The notes: a model not told the origin generated them from the letters alone. DNA of 64,000 nt from Gramella sp. MAR_2010_147 (GCF_900105135.1 NZ_LT629741.1:2891001-2955000), one strand, 5' to 3'; counted from the first letter of the stretch, positions 16,028 to 25,543 are shown. Numbers and translations: made by a program.

Positions 16028-17140
16028 TTATGATACTTTTTCTTCTTTAAAAGCCGGATAATCTGTGTATCCTTCTTTACCGGGCGTATAGAAAGTATCC
16101 TGATCGGGCTCTGCTAATGGCCATTTATTTTCAAATCGCTTTGGAAGATCGGGATTAGAGATAAACCATTTTGCATAAGAAACCAGGTCTGCATCTCCTT
16201 CTTCAATCACTTTATTTCCAGATTCACGGTCAAAGCCAGCATTTATCATAAGGGTTCCCTTATAAATTTTTCGATAATGCTTGGCAATTTCAGTCTCCAG
16301 ATATGGGACATGGCTTACATCGGTAAAAGGTTCAGAAAGATGAACATAAGCAAGATCATAAGCATTCAGTTTTTCAATAATATAATCGAATGTGGGAATA
16401 CTTTCTTCGCTGGCAACAATACCGAAGGATTTATGAAGAGATGGGTTGAATCTACAGCCAATTTGATTTTCAGGCCATATTTCGCTTATCGCTTCCAGTA
16501 TATCAAAGAAAAACCGGGCTCTATTCGGGATGTTTCCCCCATAATCATCTGTTCGTTGATTCGCGTTTTTATTAAAAAATTGATGAATAAGATATCCGTT
16601 TGAAGAATGTATTTCTACCCCATCAAATCCTGCATCTTTAGCCATTTTAGCTGCCTGCTTGAATTCCTGAATGGTTTCCTGTATTTCCTGAATGCTCATT
16701 TCTTTAGGTTCTGTTGTTTTTTCAAAACCTTCTGGAGTATATACCTGCTCATTAGGATTTATGGCACTTGGAGCTATGGGTTTGTTTCCATTATGAAATT
16801 TAGGGTGGGAAATACGTCCAACATGCCATAGCTGTATAAAGATTTTGCCATCTTTTTCATGCACAGCTTCTGTCACTTTTTTCCAGCCCTCAACCTGTTC
16901 CAGCGAGTGAATTCCCGGCGTGTTCACATATCCAACACCTCTTTCAGAAACCTGTGATCCTTCGGTGATAATGAGTCCGGCGCCCGCTCTTTGAGTATAA
17001 TATTTTACGTGCATATCTGTAGGAGCGTTTTTTGGATTATCTGCCCTGCTTCTGGTCATTGGAGCCATGATCACTCTGTTCTTTAGAGTGAGGTTTCCAA
17101 GTTTGAAAGTCTGTAAAAGTGCTTGTTGTTCTGTATTCAT
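16028..17140 (-). CDS. Old yellow enzyme-family alkene reductase
   Basis: 370 residues of the FMN-dependent NemA/OYE family, which reduces activated C=C bonds, nitrate esters and similar electrophiles with NAD(P)H. Seen are the N-terminal LGNLTLKNRVIMAPMTRSRA, FIQLWHVGRISHP, the substrate-binding pair in DGVEIHSSNGYLIHQF (His-x2-Asn region), and NQRTDDYGGNIPNRARF. The length is full. The physiological substrate cannot be assigned. Confidence 0.94.
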   Translation of the reverse strand: MNTEQQALLQTFKLGNLTLKNRVIMAPMTRSRADNPKNAPTDMHVKYYTQRAGAGLIITEGSQVSERGVGYVNTPGIHSLEQVEGWKKVTEAVHEKDGKIFIQLWHVGRISHPKFHNGNKPIAPSAINPNEQVYTPEGFEKTTEPKEMSIQEIQETIQEFKQAAKMAKDAGFDGVEIHSSNGYLIHQFFNKNANQRTDDYGGNIPNRARFFFDILEAISEIWPENQIGCRFNPSLHKSFGIVASEESIPTFDYIIEKLNAYDLAYVHLSEPFTDVSHVPYLETEIAKHYRKIYKGTLMINAGFDRESGNKVIEEGDADLVSYAKWFISNPDLPKRFENKWPLAEPDQDTFYTPGKEGYTDYPAFKEEKVS

Positions 17141-17341
17141 ATCTTTTTTCTCTTAAAATTAGCAGTTCTCATTCTTCTTCGCTGTTAATTAAATTATAAA
17201 TGAAGAACAGGTCTTCTGGCATTCCTAATATGAAGAGATGTAAGCCTGTTTCATAATATTTAAGTAATTTCGCAACTAGAAATAACTGCAATCTCCAGGC
17301 AATTTTTAAACCTCTGCCGGGATGTACTTTCAAACCAATTC

Positions 17342-18685
17342 ATGCAAAAAGAAAAAGATGTAGCAATTGTAGGATCAGGACTTGTGGGATCGCTACTGGC
17401 TATTTTCCTGAGAAAACAAGGGCATAAAGTCACTGTATTTGATCGAAGACCAGATGTAAGAAAGGTTCAATTTTCTGGAAGGTCTATTAATCTTGCCATG
17501 TCTAACAGGGGTTGGAAGGCATTGCGTGAGGCTGGGATAGAGGATGAGATCAGGGATCTGGCACTACCTTTAGATAAAAGAGCTATGCATGTAGAAGATG
17601 AGCCGGTTTACTTTCAAAATTACGGTGAAGAGGGGGAGGCTATTTATTCAATCTCGAGAGGTGTTTTAAATAGAAAAATGATAGATCTGGCTGAGGCTGC
17701 CGGCGCCGATTTTCGATTTGAAGAAAAGATATGGGATGTAGATATGAAGGCTGCAAAGCTTTATACTGGAGAATCTGAAAAAAGTGTCTGGAAAGAATAT
17801 CAGTTTGATCTCATATTTGGAGCAGATGGTGCTTTTTCCAGAGTCCGTCACAAGATGCAACGACAGAGCAGGTTTAATTATTCACAGCACTTTATAGACG
17901 TTGGTTACAAAGAACTTACCATTCTTGCAAATGAGGACGGGACGCATAAATTAGATGATTCTTCTTTCCATATATGGCCAAGGGGAAATTTTATGCTTAT
18001 AGCCATGCCTAATCTTGATGGTACGTTCACCTGTACCCTGTTTATGCCATTTGAAGGTGAAACTTCTTTTGAAAGTATAAAAACTGAACAGCAAGCAGAT
18101 GCATTTTTCGAGAATTACTTTCCAGACATAAAAGATGAAATCTCTAATTTAAAAAAGGATTTCTTCAAGAACCCAACCAGTGCTATGGTTACAATTAAAT
18201 GTTTCCCATGGTCCTATTTTGATAAAATTACGCTCGTTGGAGATTCAGCCCACGCAATCGTGCCATTTTACGGACAGGGGATGAATGCTGGTTTTGAAGA
18301 TATTTCAGTACTTAATGAAAAGATTAATAAATACGGAAACGACTGGGAACAGATTTTTGAGGAATATCAAACGGAAAGAAAACCCAATGCCGATGCAATT
18401 GCAGAACTGAGCTATAGAAATTTTGTGGAAATGAGCAGTAAGACTGCAGATCCACTATTCTTACTTCGTAAAAAGATCGAGAAGAAATTTGCTCAGGATC
18501 ATCCAGAGCTTTGGACACCTTTATACTCCAGGGTTACATTTTCAGACAAAGCATATTCAGAAGCTCTGAAAATTGGTGATTATCAACGAGGAATTATGGA
18601 TGAGGTAATGAAAATATCCCAGATAGAGAAGAAGTGGGACAGTAAAGAAGTAGAGGATAGGATGATAGATCTTATTAAGAAATAA
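17342..18685 (+). CDS. kmo: Kynurenine 3-monooxygenase
   Basis: A 447-residue FAD monooxygenase that hydroxylates kynurenine. The Rossmann motif VGSGLVGSLLAIFLRKQGH is at the N-terminus, FSGRSINLAMSNRGWKALRE is the family's substrate segment, and the second FAD motif is VGDSAHAIVPFYGQGMNAGF. With kynU (6 kb upstream, same strand, not co-transcribed) it makes 3-hydroxyanthranilate, the entry to de novo NAD synthesis in organisms with the pathway. Tryptophan dioxygenase and HAO are not in the window. About 200 bases before it hold no gene. Confidence 0.96.
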   Translation: MQKEKDVAIVGSGLVGSLLAIFLRKQGHKVTVFDRRPDVRKVQFSGRSINLAMSNRGWKALREAGIEDEIRDLALPLDKRAMHVEDEPVYFQNYGEEGEAIYSISRGVLNRKMIDLAEAAGADFRFEEKIWDVDMKAAKLYTGESEKSVWKEYQFDLIFGADGAFSRVRHKMQRQSRFNYSQHFIDVGYKELTILANEDGTHKLDDSSFHIWPRGNFMLIAMPNLDGTFTCTLFMPFEGETSFESIKTEQQADAFFENYFPDIKDEISNLKKDFFKNPTSAMVTIKCFPWSYFDKITLVGDSAHAIVPFYGQGMNAGFEDISVLNEKINKYGNDWEQIFEEYQTERKPNADAIAELSYRNFVEMSSKTADPLFLLRKKIEKKFAQDHPELWTPLYSRVTFSDKAYSEALKIGDYQRGIMDEVMKISQIEKKWDSKEVEDRMIDLIKK

Positions 18686-18688
18686 AAA

Positions 18689-18713
18689 AAAAGCTGCCAT
18701 TTGGCAGCTTTTA
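18689..18713 (+). terminator. Bidirectional terminator between kmo and msrA
   Basis: AAAAGCTGCCA / TGGCAGCTTTT with a two-base centre, A run before and T run after. It serves kmo and the convergent msrA gene. Confidence 0.88.
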
Positions 18714-18717
18714 ATTT

Positions 18718-19380
18718 TTAATGAGCATCCTCCTTTAAAATATCGGGGAACTTAGCTTTAAATCTATTTAATCTTGGAATAGAGACTCCCTGAATATATG
18801 GGTTTTGAGGATTGTTCTTTTCGTAGTTCTGGTGGTAGTCTTCTGCTATCCAGAATTTTTGAAAAGGTAAAATCTCTGCTGCAATTGGTTTATCATAATT
18901 TTTTGCAACTTCAGCTTTTACTTCTTCTATAATTTTCTTTTGTTGAGCATTCTGGAAAAATATGATAGAGCGATACTGCGAGCCTCTGTCTGGTCCCTGA
19001 CCGTTTACCTGAGTTGGATCCTGGGAGCCAAAATAAACCTGAACCAGAGTTTTGAAACTTACTACTTCTGGATCATAAATAACTTCAACTGCTTCCGCAT
19101 GTCCGGTTTTACCGGTATTGCTAGATTCATATGTAGGATTTTTGGTATGACCACCGGCATAGCCGGAAATAGATTCCTGGACACCCTCCACGCTTTCATA
19201 AATTGCTTCAACACACCAAAAACAGCCACTTGCAAAATAGGCTTTCTCCATACCGTTTTCAGCAGGTACACTAACTGGTTCTGCATTAGCGATTTCGGGA
19301 TTTGTAACAACATTGTCTTTTGTTTGATTTCCACAAGCTAATACAACGAGGCTGATAAAATTTAATAATAAGAATTTCAT
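18718..19380 (-). CDS. msrA: Exported peptide methionine-S-sulfoxide reductase (lipoprotein)
   Basis: 220 residues. The catalytic site is YFASGCFWCVEAIYESVEGV, and SGYAGGHTKNPTYE and GQDPTQVN-like QDPTQVNGQGPDRGSQYRS follow. It repairs oxidised methionine (S epimer). An N-terminal lipobox (SLVVLACGNQ) anchors it in the envelope instead of the cytoplasm, an arrangement known in some Bacteroidetes. It lies two bases after another lipoprotein gene and is surely co-transcribed with it. Confidence 0.95.
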   Translation of the reverse strand: MKFLLLNFISLVVLACGNQTKDNVVTNPEIANAEPVSVPAENGMEKAYFASGCFWCVEAIYESVEGVQESISGYAGGHTKNPTYESSNTGKTGHAEAVEVIYDPEVVSFKTLVQVYFGSQDPTQVNGQGPDRGSQYRSIIFFQNAQQKKIIEEVKAEVAKNYDKPIAAEILPFQKFWIAEDYHQNYEKNNPQNPYIQGVSIPRLNRFKAKFPDILKEDAH

Positions 19381-19382
19381 GA

Positions 19383-19976
19383 TTATTTCTTTTTGTAAGT
19401 TCCTTCAAGTGTCTTTTTACCATATAAGGCATAATCAACAGCTATTTTTCCATCAATAGAAAAACCTTTCCAGTCAAGTTTAAATCCATTGGGACTGGGA
19501 CTTAAGACTGCAATAGGCGTACCAGTTTCAAATTTGTCCCATGGAATTTCCGTATCAGTATTGCCAGAAGATTTACCTGAGTAGTAAATGCCTATGTTAT
19601 TCCCGTTTTGCTCGAAGCGGCCATTAATATATAACTCACCCTCTGTAAGACATAATTCTGAAGTGCCGTTTATATTAACATCAATACAATAGCATTTGCA
19701 GTTAAAATCTTCCTGTTCATCATTTTTAACGTAAAGACCTGAAATGCTGTTAGAGGTTTGATCGTTGTTTTCTAAGCGATCTGTTTTGCTTTCGCTATCT
19801 TCAGATTCAGAAGAATCTGACTTTATCTTTTGATCTTCTAAAGTATAATCTAAATCATCTTGAGATGAAGTAGATTCATTTTGTTCCTGCTTATTTTCAG
19901 AAGCCTCGTCCTTTTTTGAATCATTACAGGCGGTTAGTGAAAAGAAAAAGCACAAAATAATTAATAAAGTTCTCAT
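19383..19976 (-). CDS. Acidic lipoprotein of unknown function
   Basis: 197 residues. The signal MRTLLIILCFFFSLTACNDS ends in a lipobox. A long acidic, Ser/Glu/Asp-rich linker (residues about 25-80) precedes a compact C-terminal region with strand patterns (NCKCYCIDVNINGTSELCL, GELYINGRFEQNGNNIGIYY). The CKCYC cluster is notable next to a methionine sulfoxide reductase and may be redox- or metal-active, though that is only inference. No family recognised. Confidence 0.7.
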   Translation of the reverse strand: MRTLLIILCFFFSLTACNDSKKDEASENKQEQNESTSSQDDLDYTLEDQKIKSDSSESEDSESKTDRLENNDQTSNSISGLYVKNDEQEDFNCKCYCIDVNINGTSELCLTEGELYINGRFEQNGNNIGIYYSGKSSGNTDTEIPWDKFETGTPIAVLSPSPNGFKLDWKGFSIDGKIAVDYALYGKKTLEGTYKKK

Positions 19977-20070
19977 AATAAACGAATTGGGTTAGCTAAA
20001 GATAGCCTATATAATAGCGTTTATTGTGAAATACTTGTTAATCCAATAAAATAAAGGGGGGAATAGATAT

Positions 20071-20139
20071 ATCAAAAAAAAAACTGCCTGAAAAACTTTT
20101 GCTTCAGATCCTCAGATCTTACTGTTATTTTTCAGGCAG
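20071..20139 (-). terminator. Terminator after the coiled-coil protein gene
   Basis: Arms CTGCCTGAAAAA (20084-20095) and TTTTTCAGGCAG (20128-20139) with a 32-base loop; on the minus strand a run of about ten Ts follows. The loop is unusually long for a terminator and contains an inner AGATCCTCAGATCT-like pairing. Confidence 0.75.
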
Positions 20140-20167
20140 CTTAAGATTTTAAATTTTCAGGAGAAGC

Positions 20168-20947
20168 TTAGAACTTCTTGAACATACCAGCCATTTTCTC
20201 CTGTTCTTCTTTTGCAAGATCTTCATCTACAAGGATTCTTCCACTGTGCTCATCGGTAATGATCTTTTTGCGACCCGCAATTTCCATGATCACCTGTGGA
20301 GGGATCGTAAAGAAAGAACCTCCTGAAGCCCCACGCTCTACCGGTACTACCGCCAGTCCATTTTTAACGTTGCTTCTTATTCTTTTATAAGCAGTCACAA
20401 GTCTTTCTTCGATGTTCTTCTCGTATTCCTGAGATTTATCAATAAGTGCCTGCTCTTCTTTTTCAGTTTCTTTTAAGATCTCATCAAGTTCACTCTTCTT
20501 ATGCTTAAGGTGCTCCTGGCGCTCAGAAAGTTTCTCTTTTGTTTGAGTGATCACTTCTTTCTTCTGCTCGATCTTTGCTTTGTATTCTTTGATGTGCTTT
20601 TCTGAAAGTTCTATTTCCAGTTCCTGAAACTCCACCTCTTTACTTAGTGCATTAAATTCTCTGTTATTACGAACATTTTTCTGTTGGTCAGAGTATTTTT
20701 TGATGGTAGTCTTAGACTCCTCAATCTGGTTCTTTTTGTTCTTGATGTCATTGTCAATAACTTCAATATCTGCATCCAGTTTTTCCAGGCGCCTGTTTAA
20801 ACCTGCTACTTCATCTTCCAGATCTTCAACTTCCAGAGGTAATTCACCACGCACGTTTCTAATTTCGTCAATTCGCGAATCCACCAACTGAAGATCGTAC
20901 AGTGATCTTAACTTCTCTTCTACAGTAACATCGTTTTTTTTCGCCAT
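20168..20947 (-). CDS. Coiled-coil protein with degenerate C4 zinc-ribbon tail
   Basis: 259 residues: a long two-stranded coiled coil (about residues 10-190) and a C-terminal domain with GLAVVPVERGASGGSFFTIP. This is the layout of the bacterial CdsZ/zf-RING_7 family (COG1579), thought to bind RNA or ribosome-related targets. In the usual family the tail has CxxCGRIL; here the same place reads ITDEHSGRILVDEDLAKEE with no cysteine at all, so zinc cannot be held. It is one base after NIF3, an arrangement common in Bacteroidetes. Confidence 0.85.
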   Translation of the reverse strand: MAKKNDVTVEEKLRSLYDLQLVDSRIDEIRNVRGELPLEVEDLEDEVAGLNRRLEKLDADIEVIDNDIKNKKNQIEESKTTIKKYSDQQKNVRNNREFNALSKEVEFQELEIELSEKHIKEYKAKIEQKKEVITQTKEKLSERQEHLKHKKSELDEILKETEKEEQALIDKSQEYEKNIEERLVTAYKRIRSNVKNGLAVVPVERGASGGSFFTIPPQVIMEIAGRKKIITDEHSGRILVDEDLAKEEQEKMAGMFKKF

Positions 20948-20948
20948 A

Positions 20949-22043
20949 TTATAAATAATGTATTGGATTGGTATTTGTATCTGCTAAAATAAGTGCAAAA
21001 CTACTAATTTTTTTGCTAAGAAAAGAATATAGTAAATTTTTTGTAAACTGTTCACTTTCATAGTGTCCAATATCTGCCAGTACCAGCTTTTCCTCGGCTT
21101 TATAGAAATCATGGTACTTGAGATCTGCGGTTATAAAAATATCTGCACCTGCAGCCCTGGCATTTTCAATGGCGAAAGCACCACTTCCACCAAGTACTGC
21201 CACTTTTTTAATAGGTTTATCTAATAATTTAGAGTGCCTTACACAACCTGTTGTAAAAGTCTCTTTTAAATGGTTTAAAAAGTTTTTTTCATCGGCAGGG
21301 GAGTTAAGCTCACCAATCATTCCCATTCCAAGATGCTGGTTTTTATTTTCCAGAGAATGTATCTCATACGCGACTTCCTCATAAGGATGGGCAATAAAAA
21401 GATTTTTTAGGATTTTCGATTCTAAATGAGAAGAAAATGTGATTCCAATCTGTATTTCTTCTTCAAAATGAATTTTTCCTTTTTCTCCTATCACCGGATT
21501 TGATACCTCATTTCCTTTAAAACTTCCTTTTCCTGAAATATTAAAGCTGCAATTGTCATAATTACCAATGCTTCCTCCATTTGCTTTAAAAAGAGCCTCT
21601 CGTACTTCTTCAGCATTTTTAGCCGGAACAAAAGTGGTGAGTTTTTTTATAGAATCTCTTCGCGGAATTAGGATCTTTCTGTTTACAAGTCCCAATTTTT
21701 CTGAAATCATGTCATTTACACCCTTGTACTGATTATCTAGAGCTGTATGAATAGCGTAAATAGCAATATCATTTTTTATGGCCTTAAGCACTGTTCTTTC
21801 AACATAATCTCTACCGGTTAATTTTTTTAATCCTGAAAAAATTATCGGGTGAAAACTGATAATCAAATTACAGTCTTTTGAGATCGCTTCCTCTACGGTT
21901 GCTTCTAATGTATCTAAAGTAATGAGTGCGCCTTTTACTTCTGCTGAAGAATCGCCCACTAGCAGGCCTACATTATCAAAATCTTCGGCATATTTTATAG
22001 GAGCAAAATCCTCAATTAGACTAATTACCTCCTGTATGATCAT
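20949..22043 (-). CDS. NIF3/YbgI-family dinuclear metal protein
   Basis: 364 residues, the longer NIF3 form with an inserted PII-like domain in the middle (about 125-245). N-terminal FAPIKYAEDFDNVGLLVGD and NLIISFHPIIFSGLKKL, and C-terminal DIFITADLKYHDFYKAEEK and DIGHYESEQF, carry the His/Asp/Glu metal ligands. It forms a hexameric ring with two metal ions per site; it is often listed as GTP cyclohydrolase I type 2, which remains doubtful. It is co-transcribed with the coiled-coil gene and divergent from lpxK. Confidence 0.93.
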   Translation of the reverse strand: MIIQEVISLIEDFAPIKYAEDFDNVGLLVGDSSAEVKGALITLDTLEATVEEAISKDCNLIISFHPIIFSGLKKLTGRDYVERTVLKAIKNDIAIYAIHTALDNQYKGVNDMISEKLGLVNRKILIPRRDSIKKLTTFVPAKNAEEVREALFKANGGSIGNYDNCSFNISGKGSFKGNEVSNPVIGEKGKIHFEEEIQIGITFSSHLESKILKNLFIAHPYEEVAYEIHSLENKNQHLGMGMIGELNSPADEKNFLNHLKETFTTGCVRHSKLLDKPIKKVAVLGGSGAFAIENARAAGADIFITADLKYHDFYKAEEKLVLADIGHYESEQFTKNLLYSFLSKKISSFALILADTNTNPIHYL

Positions 22044-22156
22044 AATTTAATATTTTAGCATTCAGTTTGCCCGTATGAGAAAAAAGAATGTGTAAAATAA
22101 CTACATGTTTCATTTTTCTCTGATCTTTCAAAGATAAATATTATAGAAAGCCTTTC

Positions 22157-23161
22157 ATGTCGAATCTCAGAAAATTACTTTATCCTTTTTCAGTTTTGTA
22201 TCATGGAATTACCGGGATGAGGAATGTTTTGTATGACCGGAATGTACTTAGATCTAAATCTTATGATTTTCCTGTAATATGCGTTGGCAATTTGAATACG
22301 GGCGGTACCGGCAAATCACCAATGATAGAGTATTTGTTGGACCTTCTGAAAAAAGATCATGTAACAGCAATATTGAGCAGGGGCTACAAGCGGCAAAGTA
22401 AAGGTTTTAGGTTAGTCGAAATTGAAGATGCTGCTATAATAACTGGAGATGAGCCCCTTCAGTTCAAAAATAAATTTCCGCAGAGCATTGTAGCGGTTGA
22501 TGCAAATAGGAGGGAGGGAATTGAAAAACTGATCAACTATTTCCCAGATGTTATTCTTTTAGATGATGCGTTCCAGCATAGAAAAGTAGAGGCGGGATTT
22601 AATATCTTATTAACTTCATACAGTGATCTGTACGTTAATGATCTTCTATTGCCCGGTGGAAATTTAAGAGAATCAATTTCCGGTGCCAGCAGGGCTGAAG
22701 TAATAGTAGTTACAAAGTGTCCAGAAGATCTTTCGATGGAAGATATGGATAAAATAGAGAGGCTATTAAAACCTCTGCCTCATCAAAAAGTATATTTCAC
22801 TTCTATAGGTTATTCAGATAAGATTTTTTCAGAAACAGAAAGTTTACTTCTAGAGGATATTAAAGCTTATAACTATACTCTTGTTACCGGAATTGCAAAT
22901 CCAAAACCGTTAATAAGCTATCTTGAAGAAAAAAGGATTAAGCTGGAACATAAAAAATTCCCAGATCACCATAATTTTAGTGCTAAAGAATTAAAGCAAC
23001 TCAAGCATCTGCCGGGAATTATTACTACAGAAAAGGATTATATGAGATTAAAGGATAAGCTGGTTTCTAAAACCCTGTTCTATCTTCCAATACGGGTAAA
23101 TTTTTTAAAAGATAAGGAAGGTTTTAATTCTCAAATTTTAAACTTTATAAATAAAAAATGA
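22157..23161 (+). CDS. lpxK: Tetraacyldisaccharide 4'-kinase
   Basis: The inner-membrane kinase that adds the 4'-phosphate to lipid A precursor. 334 residues with an N-terminal amphipathic segment, the P-loop VGNLNTGGTGKSPMIEYLL, and the conserved LLDDAFQHRKV and ILLTSYSDLYVNDLLLPGG. Its stop codon overlaps the stem of the terminator. Confidence 0.95.
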   Translation: MSNLRKLLYPFSVLYHGITGMRNVLYDRNVLRSKSYDFPVICVGNLNTGGTGKSPMIEYLLDLLKKDHVTAILSRGYKRQSKGFRLVEIEDAAIITGDEPLQFKNKFPQSIVAVDANRREGIEKLINYFPDVILLDDAFQHRKVEAGFNILLTSYSDLYVNDLLLPGGNLRESISGASRAEVIVVTKCPEDLSMEDMDKIERLLKPLPHQKVYFTSIGYSDKIFSETESLLLEDIKAYNYTLVTGIANPKPLISYLEEKRIKLEHKKFPDHHNFSAKELKQLKHLPGIITTEKDYMRLKDKLVSKTLFYLPIRVNFLKDKEGFNSQILNFINKK

Positions 23162-23186
23162 GGTGCGAAAACACCTCATTTTATTT
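23156..23186 (+). terminator. Terminator after lpxK
   Basis: AAATGAGGTG / CACCTCATTT around a six-base loop, then T-rich sequence. The lpxK stop codon (TGA) is inside the left arm. Confidence 0.85.
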
Positions 23187-23267
23187 CTGGCTAATTCAAA
23201 CTATATACTCATTTTTCTCTATATAATTCTACTAGCCTTTTTGTTTACAAAGCCCGTGCCAAATAGT

Positions 23268-25502
23268 CTAAGCCATTGTTTCTCTGGCTGCTAAGTATTT
23301 ATTGATCTTGTGAAAGAATTCTTCAGTCTTATAGGGTTTTGGAATAATGTCATTAAATCCATTTAGGTAGAATTCATCCAGATTATCATCAAGAGTTACC
23401 GCCGTTAAGGCGATAATAGGGATTTCGGTATCAAATTTTCTTATCTCAATGGTTGCTTCAATCCCGCTAATTCCAGGCATATGAATATCCATAAGAATTA
23501 GATCAAAATCATTATTGTTTACCTTTTCAATAGCAATACTTCCATTATCAGCCACATCACAAATTACCTTGTTCTTTTCAAGAATTTTTCGGGTGATCAT
23601 TTGATTGATCTTGTTATCCTCAACAACAAGAATTCGCTTGTTTTTCATGATCTCATTTGTTGGCTTTGGATCTTCAATTTTTGCTGTTTCCTGTAGTACG
23701 GTATTTATAGCTTCAGCTTCCGGTGCTTCAAAATCAAGTTCAAAAGTGAATTTGGAGCCTTTACCCAGTTCACTTTCAAGCTCAATTTCACTATTAAGAA
23801 GACTTAGCAGATTTTTAACAATAGAAAGGCCTAAGCCGGTCCCGCCAAATTTTCTGTTGATCTGAGTAGAGCCCTGAGTGAAATTCTCGAAAATAGCTTT
23901 TTGCTTCTCCTTACCAATACCTTCTCCATTATCTTTGATCTCAAAGAAGAGAGAAACTATCTTATCTCTTTGTTTTGTTTGTTTTACTGAAATCCATATG
24001 TCCCCGTCCTCAGTAAACTTAATAGAGTTTCCTAGTAAATTGATAAGGATCTGAGATATTTTTAATGGATCTCCAACCAGTTTCTTTGGAATTTTTTCAT
24101 CAAAATCGAAATGGATCTTGGTATTCTTTTCGTCCGCAGAATTTTTTAGAGCAATAAGTACATCAGACATTCTTTTTTCCAGATCGAAATTAGATTTTAC
24201 AATTTCAACCTTATTTGCTTCAAGTTTGTTAAGATCCAGAATATTGTTGATGAGAGATAATAAATACTCTCCAGAGAACTTTAAAGAATTTAGATGTTCT
24301 TTCTGGCTCTCTGTGGGGCTTTCTTCGAGCAGAAGATGCGTAAGGCCTGTTACCGCATATAAGGGAGTTCTTAGCTCATGTGTAATGGTTGTTAAGAATT
24401 GAGCTTTAGCAAGGGAGGCTTTTTCTGCGTTTTCTTTGGCTAGAATTAACTCTGAATTTTTCTTTTGAAGCAGCTCATTGGCTCTTGCTCTCAGGTTATT
24501 ATTCTTATAAAGTGATAAGGTTAATAAAGAGAGAATTGTGATAAGCGCAACACTTAAAATCGTTGTAAGTTTATTCACCTTCAGGGTTCTTTCCTGTTCA
24601 GCATTTTGCATAGTGAGCTCATCCAGAGTGCTTTTTAAGGCATCTACTCCAGCTCGTTCATTTGCTTCTGTTTGAAGCGCCTCTTTATTGATATTGAATA
24701 CATATTCCCGGACTTCATTATTTTTTTGTAAATAGTCCAGAGCTGCAGCATGGTTATTTCTTTCTTCAGAAATCTCACTTAAAAGACCATAAGTATACAT
24801 GGTCATCCCTGTATACTTGCCAGTTTTCGCAAGTTCTAAACCCTTTAATGCAGCTTTTTCAGATTTTTCAAAAAGCCCCTCGTACCAGTAAGCCCTGGCT
24901 AAGAAATAATAAAGTCTTGAAAGTTCATATTTGTTATCGCTGTCCTCAAGGTAAACTTCGGCGTTATTTAACTCAGATAAAGCTCTATTTCTTAAATTGT
25001 CCTTATTCAGGTATATTACGGCCTTGTTTAAAGAAATAATGCCTAACTGTTCCTCGTTTTCCTCAGCTTCATAATAGGTTTTAGCAAGATCAAGATATTT
25101 TAATGCCCGCTCTGTTTCACCTTTAGAATTAAGGATCTTGGAATAGAGTACATAAGAATAAGCTAATCCTGATTGATCGTTAATTTCGCGTTGTATAGAA
25201 ATAGCCCTCTCCAGCTGGGTAATACCCTCGTCGTATTTATGTCTGACCTGATACATCCTTGCAAGGATTCCACTTGTAAGTGCTATGTAACGTTTATGGT
25301 CTATTTCCTTGGCGTACTCCAGAGATTTATTTAATTGTTGCTGCGCTTTATCAAAATCCATCATATCGACAGAATTTTCTGCTTTGGCCAACAACTCCCT
25401 GATCTGTTCAGGCTTAGGTTTGATGCTATCTTCCCCTGATTCCTGGAAACCAAAGGTGATAAAACAACAAAAAAGTAAAACAATAAGCTTTAAGTTCTTC
25501 AT
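23268..25502 (-). CDS. Hybrid sensor histidine kinase with TPR sensor
   Basis: 744 residues. Order: signal peptide (to about 20), TPR repeats (about 30-290) in the periplasm, a membrane helix (ILSVALITILSLLTLSLY, about 320), coiled coil, HisKA with the phosphoacceptor in TTITHELRTPLYAV, HATPase_c (N box LLGNSIKFTEDG, G1 DNGEGIGKEKQKAIFENFTQ, G2 GGTGLGLSIVK), and a REC domain with the acceptor Asp in DLILMDIHMPG. No DNA-binding output and no partner regulator adjoin, so the output is unknown. The stretch of about 85 bases after it holds no gene. Confidence 0.95.
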   Translation of the reverse strand: MKNLKLIVLLFCCFITFGFQESGEDSIKPKPEQIRELLAKAENSVDMMDFDKAQQQLNKSLEYAKEIDHKRYIALTSGILARMYQVRHKYDEGITQLERAISIQREINDQSGLAYSYVLYSKILNSKGETERALKYLDLAKTYYEAEENEEQLGIISLNKAVIYLNKDNLRNRALSELNNAEVYLEDSDNKYELSRLYYFLARAYWYEGLFEKSEKAALKGLELAKTGKYTGMTMYTYGLLSEISEERNNHAAALDYLQKNNEVREYVFNINKEALQTEANERAGVDALKSTLDELTMQNAEQERTLKVNKLTTILSVALITILSLLTLSLYKNNNLRARANELLQKKNSELILAKENAEKASLAKAQFLTTITHELRTPLYAVTGLTHLLLEESPTESQKEHLNSLKFSGEYLLSLINNILDLNKLEANKVEIVKSNFDLEKRMSDVLIALKNSADEKNTKIHFDFDEKIPKKLVGDPLKISQILINLLGNSIKFTEDGDIWISVKQTKQRDKIVSLFFEIKDNGEGIGKEKQKAIFENFTQGSTQINRKFGGTGLGLSIVKNLLSLLNSEIELESELGKGSKFTFELDFEAPEAEAINTVLQETAKIEDPKPTNEIMKNKRILVVEDNKINQMITRKILEKNKVICDVADNGSIAIEKVNNNDFDLILMDIHMPGISGIEATIEIRKFDTEIPIIALTAVTLDDNLDEFYLNGFNDIIPKPYKTEEFFHKINKYLAARETMA

Positions 25503-25543
25503 TCGGGAAAATAGCTAGAAGCTGTTAATGTGGTTAAATATAG

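Noticed and set aside
17141..17341. Possible small RNA or riboswitch before kmo
   Set aside because: I see no stable stem, conserved core or promoter match; the region is plain AT-rich sequence between divergent genes.
20084..20139. Riboswitch-like fold with a 32-base loop before 20168
   Set aside because: It lies downstream of the coiled-coil gene and has a T run on that strand, so a terminator explains it.
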